A stretch of DNA of 64,000 bases from Acanthococcus lagerstroemiae (GCA_031841125.1 CM063108.1:43608122-43672121), one strand, 5' to 3'; positions 22,801 through 33,451 are shown, counted from the stretch's first letter. The notes: generated by a model from the sequence alone, not told the origin. Made by a program: numbers and translations.

Positions 22801-25467
22801 GTTTGTACTGATCCGACAAATAATTTTCATTGCCATCAATAATTACTGTATGAAAATATACCTGTAATATACTTTACACGTTTTATTTTCAGCGTATAAA
22901 TGTATCAAGTGCCAAATGTGTTATAAATGATATAACTCATTCAAAAGCTAATTGTACCAAAAGCGTATAATTTTCTCTCGCGCCAATTGTGTCAAGTACA
23001 TATAGCTTCCTGTAGGATGACAACTGTAGGGTGGAAGCTATTGTACTTTCACTCAGAAATAGTTTTTTTTCTTAGGGTCTTGAATGTTTATAGATCTCAC
23101 CCCCCCCTCCGATAATTGGTCGCCGAACTGAATATCCTTTGTGTAGAACAGAAGCAATCTTCAAGCCGCTCTCCAGCAATTTATATTTTTGTGACTTACA
23201 GGTCAAATTTGCATAAGACCCTCGATATTAACCAGGATACCTATATTGTATTCATTATATAAAAACATTAGGCAGCAACATTATCATTTTAATGAAATTT
23301 GATAAAATACGTACGTACGCTAAATTAGTGCATTTTGCGAATTCATCCGAAAAAACATCTCGATTTGAAAATATATCTGGCATTGAGGCTTTGACGCAGT
23401 AGTACGTTTCTATTTGCTTTTTAGTCCTTTCCATGTCATTCTTACATCTTAGGATGAGATGAGTCAGTATATCCGTATCTAAAATTGGAGAACGAATTAC
23501 AGAGTACAGAACGCATAGATGTTTAACAAATCGCTTAGAACAAAATTTCAAGTCCCCTGTTTCTGAAAACAAGATATTTTCACTTGGTGGAGCGTATGGC
23601 GATGCACGCATGCCACAGTGGCTCCTCAGACACCGCATATCCCGGGCCCAGGAAACTACACCCTTTCGAGTATCGCACCAGTGACCAGAGAGCACCAAGA
23701 AAACAAAATTTTTCATACTTTAACAGCGGTTTCATAAAGAAGGGACTAGAGGGGTGGGAAGCGGCTTCATTTGAAACATGCAGTAAAATCTTATTCTAAT
23801 TAGTTTGGTGAAACTTTTTTCGGGTAAGAACTCTGAAAACAGGAACTTTTTGTTCAACAAAATAAGTTGATGTTTCAAGCTATTAGAAAGTTGCTTGAAT
23901 GTTGAATTTTTTTTTAAATCATAAAAACGGATAATAAAAGAAAAATCAAGAACAAACGTGCGGCGCATTATTATTTCATCCTTGAAGAATTATGAAGAAA
24001 TGCTAATAACGCTGATGTTGACAGTTTCAGCATAAAAGGGGGTGTGTGGTGGGACGTATGGCGATGCACGCATGCCAAAGTGGCCCCTATGACACCGCAC
24101 TTCTGGCCACAGGAACTACCCTTTCGAGCATCGCGTCAGTGACCGGAGGGACGCCTTGGGGATGGGCCCGAGCCCCCCATTTCAACGTGCCGAAACGGTG
24201 CGCGCGTCCTACCAGGGCCACCATGGGGTTCCCACATGAGCGATAAGGACAAACTGCAAAAGTAAGGTTGTAGAGGACAGTTAGACTTCAAAATGGTTTT
24301 TTGTATTTTAAAATCGAATTACAACTGACATTCCTAAATCCGGTTCAACGTGCACCGGTTGCCCCTAAACGCACGAGAAACGTAAATTGCTGACCATCCT
24401 GATAAATACGCACGAGTAGTAGGCTATTTTTTTGTATAGGTACTCGGAAAGTTGTGATACTGAATGTAGTAGTTACATCCTTTCGTGTTTAGTACCTTAG
24501 GAGCATAAAATGTTGTAAAACATCACTGGCTCGTCCTGCATCACATTAGCGCTCCTAGCGGGAAGTTTAGGGCTGTACAAGGCGCAGTCTGCGTTCGTTA
24601 ATTATGGTAGGAGTATTTTTACATTGTGTGATGGTAAATACTAAGTAATGATAGTGGATACAGTACAGTTTGGGCTTCAAATGGGCTCATCAATTGTGCA
24701 CGGACTATATAGGTGTAGACTTCCTTTGTTCGCGATGTGTGCCGTCGAAAGTAGACAGACCCTATGATCAGCTATCAATGTGTATCTTGTAGAAACATTG
24801 CTCCAACACTATAAACATTTTATCCCATGCATGTAGTAAAATCCCTACTTGAAAGAGGGGACTTTGGAAGAGTACATTTCCCTGAAATCGTGGTAGGTAC
24901 ATTCAGGGTCGTATTTACGTATAGGCAACATAAGCACATACCTAAGGTGCTAGATTATGGGGGGGGGGCGCTACATTTTGGGAATAACTCTTATACAATG
25001 TGAACAAAAATTTAAGGGGCACTAATCTTTATTCTGCCTAGAGGCGCGATTATGTTAAATGCGGCCCTGGGTACATTAATCTGGAATGTGGTACTTTTGT
25101 TGTGGAAGAATAACACCGAACGATCAATAATTTGTTTAGTTAAAACTGCTATGATATTGACAAGAGGAATTCGAGAAATAACGGACTTATACCGTATGGT
25201 GCTCTACACAGTTCCTCAAAGCAATGTAAATTCATTTGTTATTGTTATATATACATTGATAAATCATCAATCCATACCTTATAGAAAAAAGTTCGACAGA
25301 AAAAAAAATTTTAATAATGAATAATTACCTGCCACATTTGGTAGATGCGGCTGGCTCACCATCCATTCCTTCAAACGCTCCACGTTATTCGACATGGATT
25401 CTTCAGTAATATTGAATTCATCGTAAATCAATTTCTGTTGGTCAGCAGTGCAAAGTTCCAGATACAT
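19115..25467 (-). CDS. CRAL-TRIO lipid-transfer protein, gene B (complete)
   Basis: Six exons: 25329-25467, 23319-23478, 21117-21366, 19691-19801, 19443-19548 and 19115-19251, totalling 903 nt (300 residues plus TGA), the usual size for alpha-tocopherol-transfer-like proteins. Residues 1-100 are the N-terminal helical domain (LIYDEFNITEES, LKEWMVSQPHLPNV). The lipid-binding fold follows, with KLTPEGYRVGIYR, the core strand TVIICDFTKIS, the YIVNMIPAAEPL segment and LPPNYGGTE. An in-frame ATG at 25518 could add 17 residues; the ATG at 25467 was chosen because genes A and C start there. The carboxyl end (DYILFRNMNID) is five residues shorter than gene C and lacks FGVEGSFR. The ligand is unknown. 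Confidence 0.9.
19443..19548 (-). CDS. Gene B exon 5
   Basis: 106 nt, acceptor taattttatcag/ATC, donor CTGAAAG/gtagttt. Encodes IKIWKKEPERLVEEIP and VLPPNYGGTE; the LP..YGG motif is typical near the end of the CRAL-TRIO fold. Confidence 0.9.
19691..19801 (-). CDS. Gene B exon 4
   Basis: 111 nt, acceptor ttgttctag/AAA, donor GGTCGA/gtgagtag. Encodes PIRYHRIYIVNMIPAAEPL. A long AAT/TTA microsatellite abuts its acceptor. Confidence 0.88.
19809..19841. repeat. (AAT)n microsatellite at the gene B exon 4 acceptor
   Basis: About 11 AAT units. Read on minus, the TTA/ATT run ends 8 bases before the exon and so takes the place of the polypyrimidine tract of intron 3. Confidence 0.9.
20130..20850 (+). 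pseudogene. MULE-type transposase, carboxyl half with SWIM finger
   Basis: Readable parts are SPDQATFTKASSFFLKKW, then after a frame shift near 20370 YPDWYEGAGEYYPSTNNG and VEATNQNVDRYAYHWAF, and after a second shift near 20680 CTCPFYVKKNGHCKHVLSF. The last is a SWIM zinc finger (CxC...CxH) followed by a basic tail KRKRRLRKH. These are the carboxyl features of MULE/FLYWCH transposases. It sits in intron 3 of gene B, antisense to it. Confidence 0.78.
21117..21366 (-). CDS. Gene B exon 3
   Basis: 250 nt, acceptor ttttgcttgcag/A, donor TCGACT/gtaagtat. Encodes LPKLTPEGYRVGIYR and TVIICDFTKISLPFITLM of the lipid-binding domain. Confidence 0.9.
21546..21752. mobile_element. GTCGA-rich palindromic repeat
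   Basis: GTCGATCGACACTTCGACAG near 21559 and CGACACTGTCGAAATAGTGTCGG near 21709 give approximate inverted ends, and GCCGGCAATTGCCGACA lies inside. It lies in gene B intron 2. Confidence 0.4.
22510..22712 (-). repeat. tRNA-headed SINE, copy 2
   Basis: On minus it starts GGTTGGCTGAGTGGATAGCG (A box) and carries GCCGGGTTCGAGCTC (B box), followed by a body ending GAGCTCGGGTTGAG. The tail matches copy 1, and the far end matches a fragment at 50405-50470. It lies in gene B intron 2. Confidence 0.75.
23319..23478 (-). CDS. Gene B exon 2
   Basis: 160 nt, acceptor ccaattttag/AT, donor TTAGC/gtacgtac. Encodes CKNDMERTKKQIETYYCVKA, the second part of the N-terminal helical domain. Confidence 0.88.
23583..23700 (+). 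repeat. GC-rich SINE-like repeat, copy
   Basis: GGAGCGTATGGCGATGCACG, then CCTTTCGAGTATCGCACCAG, as in the copy at 24035 but shorter and more diverged. It lies in gene B intron 1. Confidence 0.7.
24035..24243 (+). repeat. GC-rich SINE-like repeat, longest intronic copy
   Basis: It starts GTGTGGTGGGACGTATGGCG and runs through CCTTTCGAGCATCGCGTCAG to CCACCATGGGGTTCC. It is much richer in GC than the flanks. It lies in gene B intron 1, about 450 bp from another copy in the same direction. Confidence 0.75.
24904..25069. mobile_element. hAT MITE, 166 bp
   Basis: Ends CAGGGTCGTATTTA and TTAAATGCGGCCCTG are inverted and flanked by perfect GGTACATT duplications (24896-24903 and 25070-25077). It contains a 9-base G run. 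It lies in gene B intron 1. Confidence 0.9.
25329..25467 (-). CDS. Gene B exon 1
   Basis: Encodes MYLELCTADQ to PHLPNVA plus one base; donor GGCAG/gtaattat. The reading frame stays open upstream to another ATG at 25518, so the true start is not certain. Confidence 0.85.
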
Positions 25468-25518
25468 GTTGGCCACAGTATTGACACACGATTCGGATGA
25501 ATCAGTTCGGAGAGGCAA

Positions 25519-26837
25519 TGATCTTCCTGGTGATCCGAAATCCTGTTAGCAGTTTCCGTATCCTAATAGTGTTCAAATAAAGAAAACAAAATACTCGTAT
25601 TATTGACACGAAATACGAAGGTGCCATCCATTCATCACTTCAAAATGCAAGACTGGCTGGTTTGCTCTCGTACCCATGAAATAAATTCCGTAAAGAGCAA
25701 AAAAGCTGATTAAAAATCAAGAGCTCGTCAAATCGTAGAACTATTGGTGTATTGTTTAGTTAAGAAAATATGGCAGCCGGCGAGTGTGAATGATTAATAG
25801 CAAAAAGTGTTCTAACTAGTCAAAGCCTATTTGTGGAGGATTTAACTGGGCAGCACATGAACATTTGCTGACTGGACCTCCTTCAAAAAGGCTCTGTAGA
25901 CCCTCCGGCTACCATAAAAATAAAAAATTGCATGGGTTCCCCAGGAAAATTGTCTAAACTCTCTTTTCTTTCCCAGCAGCCTCTGCTAGAATTGTGTGAT
26001 CTCCTTTTGTATCCAGCCCCTCCCCCGTCCAGCAAAATCATTTGATTTTTTTGGATCATCTGACATTTTTTTCGGTGCTTCCGCTACGACAGCGATATTT
26101 TTTGCCTACAAGGGGCCCCAACAAAATCGTCTACAGGAATTAAAACGGGCAACAATACGTTCAATGTTAAAATGTAGGTCACTTCGATTGTCCGGCAAAA
26201 GAGCCTTTTTCCTTATCTTCACCACCGATGCTTATTAAGACAGATAAGTACCTCTGCCTAAATACTACCGTCATGCAAGTAGGTATAGATAAACACTAAA
26301 AACATCGACGTATTTTTAACGAAAGAGTAAGAACAAATTGATTTAAATTTTCAAACTACACCACTGCACTCCTAAACATTGTATACAGATTCAGCGCTCA
26401 CTGCTGATAGTTTTTATTGAAGAAAAAAAAAAAAAAAAAAAGTACAAGCCAAAATCTGAAAAACACATTGGCGAATACAGATTTTCACTTTGCTCCAACA
26501 TGTAAAACATACAACGATTCAAACTTCATTCCGAAAATGTATTCGAATTTTACGATATTTTGTCTCAATTTGCAATTAAAATTGTCTCTAACGATAAGCA
26601 AAAAAAAAAAAAAAAAAAAAAAAAAAGTGATTCTACTTTATTTGTAACGTAAAGCGACACAACGGAAAAAATTATTTTGACCTTCAACTGTAATATCAAG
26701 TGGATCCCAAATTGGTTGGTAATAACTGACATTCTCTTATAAACATCGGAAAAATATATAGGTACGCCAGTAAATATTAATTATTACACTACACAACAAA
26801 CTGAGATTTTTTGGAAACCGCATGAAGGAAAATAGAT
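25519..26837. other. Upstream region of gene B
   Basis: No gene was seen. Poly-A tracts lie at about 26423-26440 and 26600-26625. The open frame at 26417-26647 is made of these lysine-coding runs and is not taken as a gene. Promoter sequences of gene B should be at the left of this block but none could be named. Confidence 0.35.
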
Positions 26838-27542
26838 GATTCTTAATGTATTTTTCACGCTGAATTCAAATATGATATTAAAAATGCTGAGTTAGCTAAT
26901 CATTTTTTACGTTTGCTGGGAAATTTAATAGTGTATTATGAGAAATTGTTCTATTTTATGTGGCGACACTGATGTTGTATGTATTGAACTGATATTACCG
27001 ATAAGCTTCGTCTTCGACGGTACTGAATAGAAAACTTCCGTGTTGTTCTCTGTCCCTCTGTGTTCCGTAAGTATTATTCCAATTCAACAACGAGCGTTGT
27101 GATTATCATGAATACTCGGGTATTGAATACATCATATTCATCAAATTTATTGTCGGAACACATTTATCTAGTTCACTTACATTTCGTAAAAGAACCAATA
27201 AACTGTAATACCGGAATGAAAAGGCGTTATTTTTTCACTGAAGAGATCGCCTTCCTCAAAATTGTTGTTCCATCACTTCATAGTTAATGATAAAATCTTA
27301 GAATCAGTTGAAACTGTTTAGATCGTTCCGATATCAAAACGTCAAAACACGTTCACACGCATCACTGTGTTGGCGAGTTTGTTTTGTGATAGGTACATGC
27401 AGTGTGGCCACATTCACTAATATTTCTAACACAAGAGGGAAATTACGGGAAATAATTCAGAATGAATTTACGAGAAAAGGAGAGCTAATTAAGAAAAACA
27501 AAAAGCGGCATTGAATTCAGCGTGAAAAATACTTCTAGAATC
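26838..27542. mobile_element. Putative TIR element, 705 bp
   Basis: GTATTTTTCACGCTGAATTC at 26848 is the reverse complement of GAATTCAGCGTGAAAAATAC at 27513-27532, and GATTCT/AGAATC extends both ends. The middle holds unrecognised short open frames (27060-27514). Confidence 0.5.
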
Positions 27543-28090
27543 GGCTACTCTCGTTCTTGCGGTTTTTTGGCTGTTGGGTAGTGTTATCAAACATAAGATA
27601 TGAATGTTACACATAATTATGCGTATGTACGTGGTTCAAGTCAAAATGTATTTAACTAAATAAACCCAAGTATTCCTGCGAAATTACGGAAAATTGAATT
27701 CGGTAATAAGGTAGTGCGCAATTAAATAAGAAGAAAACCGGAAACCTGGGTAGTCGAATTTGAATTCGAATTTTTAACAAGGTGTGACACGCTGTGGGAA
27801 GTGGGCTCTGTTGATCGGAGAATTTTTCCAAGACATAACCTTCACTAACGGAATGGAATACTAACAAAAAATTGTGGTTGCTGACATCATTTACTTTGAT
27901 GTTCATAGATGGTACTTAAGAGCAGTCCTGGCAACTCCCGCCAAAAAAAGAACTAGCCTACCTGTGACCTCTCCAATTTTTTGCATTCTTGTATCTTTCT
28001 CAACTCAGCTACAAGAATAGTGAATACAAAATAAAATTTATCTATCTCCTCAGTTTTGTTTGTTCGACTAATTAAGATTGAACTAATCTA

Positions 28091-28104
28091 CCCCCCCCCC
28101 CCCC
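28091..28104. repeat. Poly-C run, 14 bases
   Basis: Uninterrupted C tract in intergenic DNA. A second run of similar length lies near 28430-28442 and splits overlapping short frames that are not genes. Confidence 0.9.
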
Positions 28105-28580
28105 ATCACACATGAATATGCAGATAAAATATTTAAAAGCATGTAGCCTACGCTCGACTGCCAAAAATAAAAGATGGCTGCGCTACTGGATGCATAAGGT
28201 AGCAAGTGGGCAGACACGGCCTGGCGATTAAGTACTTGGGATGCAAAATATAAGGGGCCTAGTCAACAAATTTAAACTTTTTTTTTCGGTGATACTGTGG
28301 ATTGCGACACAACAGGCCCACAAGGCCACAACAGGTCAAAAGGCCCGGCATACATTTGCATTTCCGCATTCCCAGCCGGACAGTGCGTACGAGTGGGGTC
28401 GGACCGAAAAGCGTGCAGGAGTACAATGTGCCCCCCCCCCCCTCAAAAAAAGAAGAAGAAATCGACAAAATCGGAAAACTAGTCAGTGAGTTGATAAAAA
28501 GGCACTTTACAGACAAGAGTTATGAAATATTTTCAACATTTTTTGCTTTTTACCTCCACTTTTACAAAATAAAACTATGA

Positions 28581-29154
28581 CAGTGGAACCTCTATGTAAC
28601 GAATCTGAAGGGACCACGAAAAAAATTCGTTATGTAGAAAATTCGTTATGCAGATTTTTTCTTTCATTGTACATATATACAGTATTACACTTAAGTAGGT
28701 ACAGTACATCCAAAATACCGGGCAAGGTTTTATTTTTTCATCCATGACAATCCTCCTCTGACACATCACTGCTTTCACCAGACACAGTTTTTTCTACGAT
28801 ACCACGACGCATTTTGAACTTGTCTAACCAGCCGCTGCTTGCTTGAAATGTTTCATGTGCCAAGCTTCGCGTGTAATCAGTAGCCTTTTCCTGAATAAGG
28901 GGGCCGGACATCATCCGCACCCATTGAATGACTACTTTGTCAATGTCATCGTACCAATGTTTTCGTTTGTAGTACAGTACAGTACAGGTATTTACAAATT
29001 TGATTGCTGCAGAAAAATTCGTTATGTAGAGAGTTCTCTTCGTATTTAGAGGTTTTTCAACATGAAAAATCCAGTGAAGGGGGATGGACCGAGGAAAAAT
29101 TTGCTATGTAGAGGAATTCGTTAAATAGGGGTTCGTTATATAAAGGTTCCACTG
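28581..29154 (-). mobile_element. Tigger/pogo-like deletion derivative with a CENP-B-type domain
   Basis: Ends CAGTGGAACCTCTATGTAAC and TTATATAAAGGTTCCACTG are inverted, with TA following the right end. On minus, 28738-28920 encodes SGPLIQEKATDYTRSLAHE and FQASSGWLDKFKMRRGI, the second helix-turn-helix of Tigger/CENP-B-like transposases. The catalytic domain is gone, so the copy is non-autonomous. Confidence 0.85.
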
Positions 29155-29156
29155 TA

Positions 29157-29577
29157 ATTTTATCCAACATGTAATTGCAAAAGGCTGTTTTTCCAAACAG
29201 CATAGAATGAGTAAACTCGCTTTTTTATTTGACTGAAACGGAGAGTGAGGTAAAAATGTTTACCTCACCGTTTGCCTACAACACAAACAACACTCATGGC
29301 AGCACTGCGCGCATTCGCGAATTATATATGCCCTGTAGGAGTGCTACAATCGCTGGACGAACGTGATCTGATGAGACTGGACGTGTAATCTTTTGATTTT
29401 GAGTAGCTTTTTGAATTTTAATAATTTATGAATTAGTCACGCAAAATGAATGTTTCTATCGATGTGGACTATAATATATTTAATTTCATCCGTCCAAAAT
29501 ATCGGTAATCCATTCGTTTTAGCCGCGCAGCCTATGAAAGCTAGTCACATTTTCAATAGTTATAATGATAAAGCAGA
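29157..29577 (-). repeat. Palindrome-rich repeat, copy 2 part 1
   Basis: Reverse complement of 15221-15640, including GTGAGGTAAAAATGTTTACCTCAC and CTACAATCGCTGGACGAACG. It begins directly after the Tigger-like element. Confidence 0.75.
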
Positions 29578-29949
29578 GCGACAAGAAAAATTTTACTGGA
29601 ATGTTCGCTACCTCCCCCCCCCCCTATTTTGAACTTAATATTTAAATTTAAAAATACAAACACCTCACGAGATATTTTTCATTTAATATTAGTATTATCA
29701 TTCATTTCTTTCTCTCAACCCCCCCCCCACCCCTGAGAAGATTTTGGATCCGCCTATGCCGCTTCCATTGTTTTCTTTCTCCTGAAAAAAATTGGAACAG
29801 GATTTTGATTGAGTAATTGCAGAAAATAAAAATTAGAATAATAAAGCAAGTGAATAGTGATTATTATTATACAAATTCAAAATTATTTATAAATAATAAA
29901 ATCAATCCGTCTTTCGCTAAGCTCAACAAATTTAATTACTTTTTTGTAC

Positions 29950-30764
29950 AAACCTGATTTTCGTCAAATAAAAACGACATGCGCACAGCACAGTAAACGA
30001 CTAACGCCAGGCAGTGGGAATCGCTCAACGTGGCGATGGACCTTGCCGGCGAAATACGCTACCACACACTCACCAGATATTCTTATGTGCAAGTGTGAAA
30101 CCTGTTTTTTATATACCCTAGTCAATCTCTTTTTTCGTAGATGTACTCCCTGACGATACCTTTTGAGAAGCAGGTACAGGAAGTTTCGACATGTGGGATG
30201 CGCTGCATAGTGACGACGCAGTGGCGGAACCAAGGGCGGGCCTGGGTGGGCCAGGCCCTTCCAAAAATATTTTTGGCCCGCCCAATTTTTTTTGAACGAT
30301 CTGAAATTTTTTTACGAAAAATAACTCACTTACAATAGACGAAAAGAATTCAAAAATAAACTACTTATAATCGATTTGCCAAAAGTTTAAATTTAGATAA
30401 TGTTGTAGAGAATTTTGCTCTTCCTCATAAAAATAGTCGTATTCTTTCATATTAATTGTTAATATTATGTAAGTACGTACATATACAAATTTTTATAAGT
30501 ACATAGTTTCATTCAAGCCGGCGTTTTATTCAAAAAATCCCCATCCTTAACAATCCGGCCCTTCCGTGCCCACCCGAAAAAAATCGTAGTTCTGCCACTG
30601 TGACGACGCAGTAGGAAAGAGACGAAAATTTTTGCAGAAATTAATGCGAGAAAATAGAAATATAATACCTGTACGAAATTATAAAATTTCTCTTTTTTCC
30701 TCAATTTTCTTGGTTTCTTGGTACATCGCCGAATGACTAGATGTACCAAAGGATTCGCCCCTGG
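29950..30764 (-). mobile_element. hAT-like end with broken interior
   Basis: On minus it starts CAGGGGCGAATCCTTTGG, a hAT-like end also seen at 12156, and the adjoining plus-strand GTTCTAAT matches the uninterrupted site in the paralogous repeat at 15010. The other end was not found. A 382-bp MITE (30219-30600) is inserted in it. A minus frame at 29964-30233 (89 codons) is not recognised. Confidence 0.4.
30219..30600. mobile_element. hAT MITE, 382 bp
   Basis: Ends CAGTGGCGGAACC and GTAGTTCTGCCACTG are inverted and flanked by perfect TGACGACG duplications at 30211-30218 and 30601-30608. Sub-terminal GGCCCGCCC/GGCGGGCC-type runs are present. Confidence 0.92.
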
Positions 30765-31190
30765 TTCTAATATTCCAATTCAAATTTAAGTAAAATTTAG
30801 ATATTAATACCGACTATAATATATCTCAAATTTCAGAAATTGAAGCATAAAAATTATCATCTACCTACTATCTTGATCAGCGGCGTAGCTAGGGGTTTCC
30901 CAAGGGGGGGGGGGGGCACAAAAAGGTTTTCAAGGGAGAAAAAGTCGAAAATTGCGGTATTTTTAAAAACTCGCCGATAGGACTATGCCAAAATATTGGG
31001 GGACACGTGCCCTCTGTGCCCCCAGACGCTACGCCACTGATCTTGATGCGAATGTGCACATATCGATTCGTGTATTGACTTCGCAAGTCGCAACTACACT
31101 CCTCATTGTTATATTGAATAAAGTTACGTTCGTCACTTGTGGAAAAGTGAGCGAACACTGCTCACTTTACCCACTTGTAATGAAAATAAC
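30765..31190 (-). repeat. Palindrome-rich repeat, copy 2 part 2
   Basis: Reverse complement of 14690-15010, interrupted by a hAT MITE at 30878-31039. The GTGGGTAAAGTGAGC hairpin is kept but with a shorter loop than in copy 1. Confidence 0.75.
30878..31039. mobile_element. hAT MITE, 162 bp
   Basis: Ends CAGCGGCGTAGC and GCTACGCCACTG are inverted; flanks ATCTTGAT at 30870-30877 and 31040-31047 are identical. The paralogous repeat near 14915 carries a single ATCGAAAT at this place, which is the empty site. It contains a G run of about 11. Confidence 0.95.
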
Positions 31191-31519
31191 TATTATCCCT
31201 TATAGATTTACATTTTTAACTGTCGTACCCTCTAAAAAATTTTACGACCCCACGAAAGCTGACACAAAAGACTAAATTTTTATGTCTTTCTTTTACCGAG
31301 CTGAAGTGACTTGAGTACCCCTAATACCAATTTTTTTTTTTTTTAGAACCTCGTTTGGTATAAAGTATGATCGTGACTGACTATGATTGAGTTATCATCA
31401 ATGGCTGACCGTTAAGTGTATCGACGAAATTCGAGCCCAAAAGGAGAAGTTCTCGATGAGAAGAAGAAAAAAAAGAAGACACCGAAAGATTACCGTAGAA
31501 TAAACTGGTACGACGTATA

Positions 31520-32504
31520 CTATATGCCAACGCAGAAGCGAAGCTTGTTTCTTCACGAAAGGATGAGTCTGGAGGTATAAAATTCTATGTTCATAATGGT
31601 CAAATTTTCGATATTTTACGAGGTGTTCATGAAGAGTGTGGCCACGGTGGCTTGCATAAAATGGGAAATGCTGTTCAGACAAAATATGCAAATATTACTC
31701 GACCAATCATTAACCTGTTCCTTCGTCACTGCGAAACTTGCCATCGTAAACGAGCCCACCCTAAGAAAGGAGTAGTCGTGCAGCCGTTATTATTTAAAGA
31801 GGTAAATGCGAGAGCGCAAGTCGATCTTATAGACTATCAGTCCTGCAAGGACAATGAATTCAAATTTGTTCTAAATTACCAAGATCACCTCACGAAATTT
31901 ATTAACCTGCGAGCGCTAAAATCAGAAAACAGCGGCAGAAGTAGCTTATCACTTGATAGATATTTTTTGCACTTTTGGAGCACCATCAGTGTTGCAGAGT
32001 GATAATGGCAGAGAATTCGTAAACTACATTATTAACGAACTACTCTTAATGTGGCCGTCTTTAAAAATTGTACATGGTAAACCACGTCATTCGCAAAGCC
32101 AAGGCAGTATCGAACGAACGAACCGTGATGTAGGTGACATGATACGAGCATGGATGTCATATAATAATACGCAGAAGTGGCACGAAGGTTTACATTTCGT
32201 TCAATTTCAGAAAAATAATAGTTATCATCATGGCATAAAGCAATCCCCTTTCGAAGCTATGTTCGGCAGACAAGCTGCGCTAGGACTTGGCAGTACTACA
32301 CTTCTTGCTGCAGTAGCCCATGCGTTACAATCTGAAGAAGATATTGAGACAGCGTTGACGACATCACCTTCGACATCTTCTGGTGCCACTACAATCGTAC
32401 CGGAGACGAATATGCCGGATCCCCCTTCAACATCTTATGAGAAGAACACAGATAGCGATGGCTCCTTGTCTACCTCCGACAAAGAAAGTGACACTATACG
32501 CTAA
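31520..32504 (+). pseudogene. KRBA2/SCAND3-type integrase, frameshifted
   Basis: An H2C2 zinc-binding segment (VHEECGHGGLHKM, then HCETCHRKR) precedes a DDE integrase core. Catalytic acidic residues are seen in AQVDLIDYQ, LQSDNGREF and QGSIERTNR. The first part is open to about 32002 in one frame and the second from 31953 in another, with the shift near 31925. The rest (GIKQSPFEAMFG) is typical of proteins annotated in insects as KRAB-A domain-containing protein 2-like, which derive from Ty3/gypsy- or Ginger-related integrases. The Ser/Thr-rich tail ends at 32504. No long terminal repeats were seen. A sequencing error could also explain the shift. Confidence 0.8.
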
Positions 32505-32960
32505 AACCTACGCAGTGACATAGAAAAAACCCGAAAACGAGCGATACACGGTCTTGAAAAGCAGCTGCAAGCGAGGCCAAATAGTTCTGGAGCGTGGTAC
32601 CACGGGGTCGGTAAAGCATCTATTTCTAACTTGGTACAAGACAGTTGTACCATGTAGCAGCGTGGTCCGGACGCCACACTAATGGTACGAAATGAAACGT
32701 ACATATCGCGAATAGTATATACCAAGTCCGAATCTTACAAATGGTCCGAGCAGTTTGCGATTGGTACAAAATCATATCTGTACCATACCCGAAATGTACA
32801 ATCTTGGACTTGGTACATAACATATATACATATAAATTACCTGCTTGAAGTTTTCAAATTCGAGTTTCTTTCCTCAAATGTGATTGCGACTCGAACTTGC
32901 GTAGAGTGCGGAACAGGCAACGGAAAGGATGCGCACGTGTTTAAATTGCAATAAGTACTG
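32505..32960. repeat. GGTAC-rich sequence 3' of the integrase
   Basis: The word TGGTAC, or its complement GTACCA, occurs many times (GTGGTACCAC, CTTGGTACAAG, GTTGTACCATG, ATTGGTACAAAA, CTTGGTACATA). It may be the 3' untranslated or terminal part of the integrase element. Confidence 0.4.
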
Positions 32961-33451
32961 CTTGGGATGCTGCACTTTTAATTTCGATATTCAGTAATTA
33001 TTCATCATCGTGAAGATAAAAATTTTAACGAATCATACGCGAGAGTATAACAACTGAATTAGGTACTTTTATGTTATCTAAATAACCTTAATTTCAACGC
33101 TGAATAAAAATTTTGGTAGTCAATGTTGATAACATACTTTTATAATGATAAATATCAAGTTCGCGTTCGAACGTTCAATGTAGTCAAGGTGAAAAATGCA
33201 AACACGAAGATAATTTATATCTAGCGTCGGCTGACACTAGGGCCGCCGCGACGTAGCGAAATATTTCATCGCAGTAATCCATGACAGCCTTGACAGTGCT
33301 GGTGAGCCGTGAGCTCTGAGCACGTTCATACACGTCCCATCTGGTAAATTCTGACGTGACGTCATAAAAACAGCAGACTGTATTTATCACAGAAGCTTCT
33401 GTAAGTGGAGCTACATAGATATTTATTTTGTTTTGGCGCGCTCTTGATCTT

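Noticed and set aside
26417..26647. 76-codon lysine-rich ORF
   Set aside because: Created by poly-A tracts.
28241..28580. Four overlapping ORFs of 61-92 codons
   Set aside because: Multiple frames on both strands around a C homopolymer, with no domain.
31520..32504. Functional domesticated KRBA2-like host gene
   Set aside because: A frame shift near 31925 breaks the integrase core; kept as a pseudogene unless resequencing removes it.
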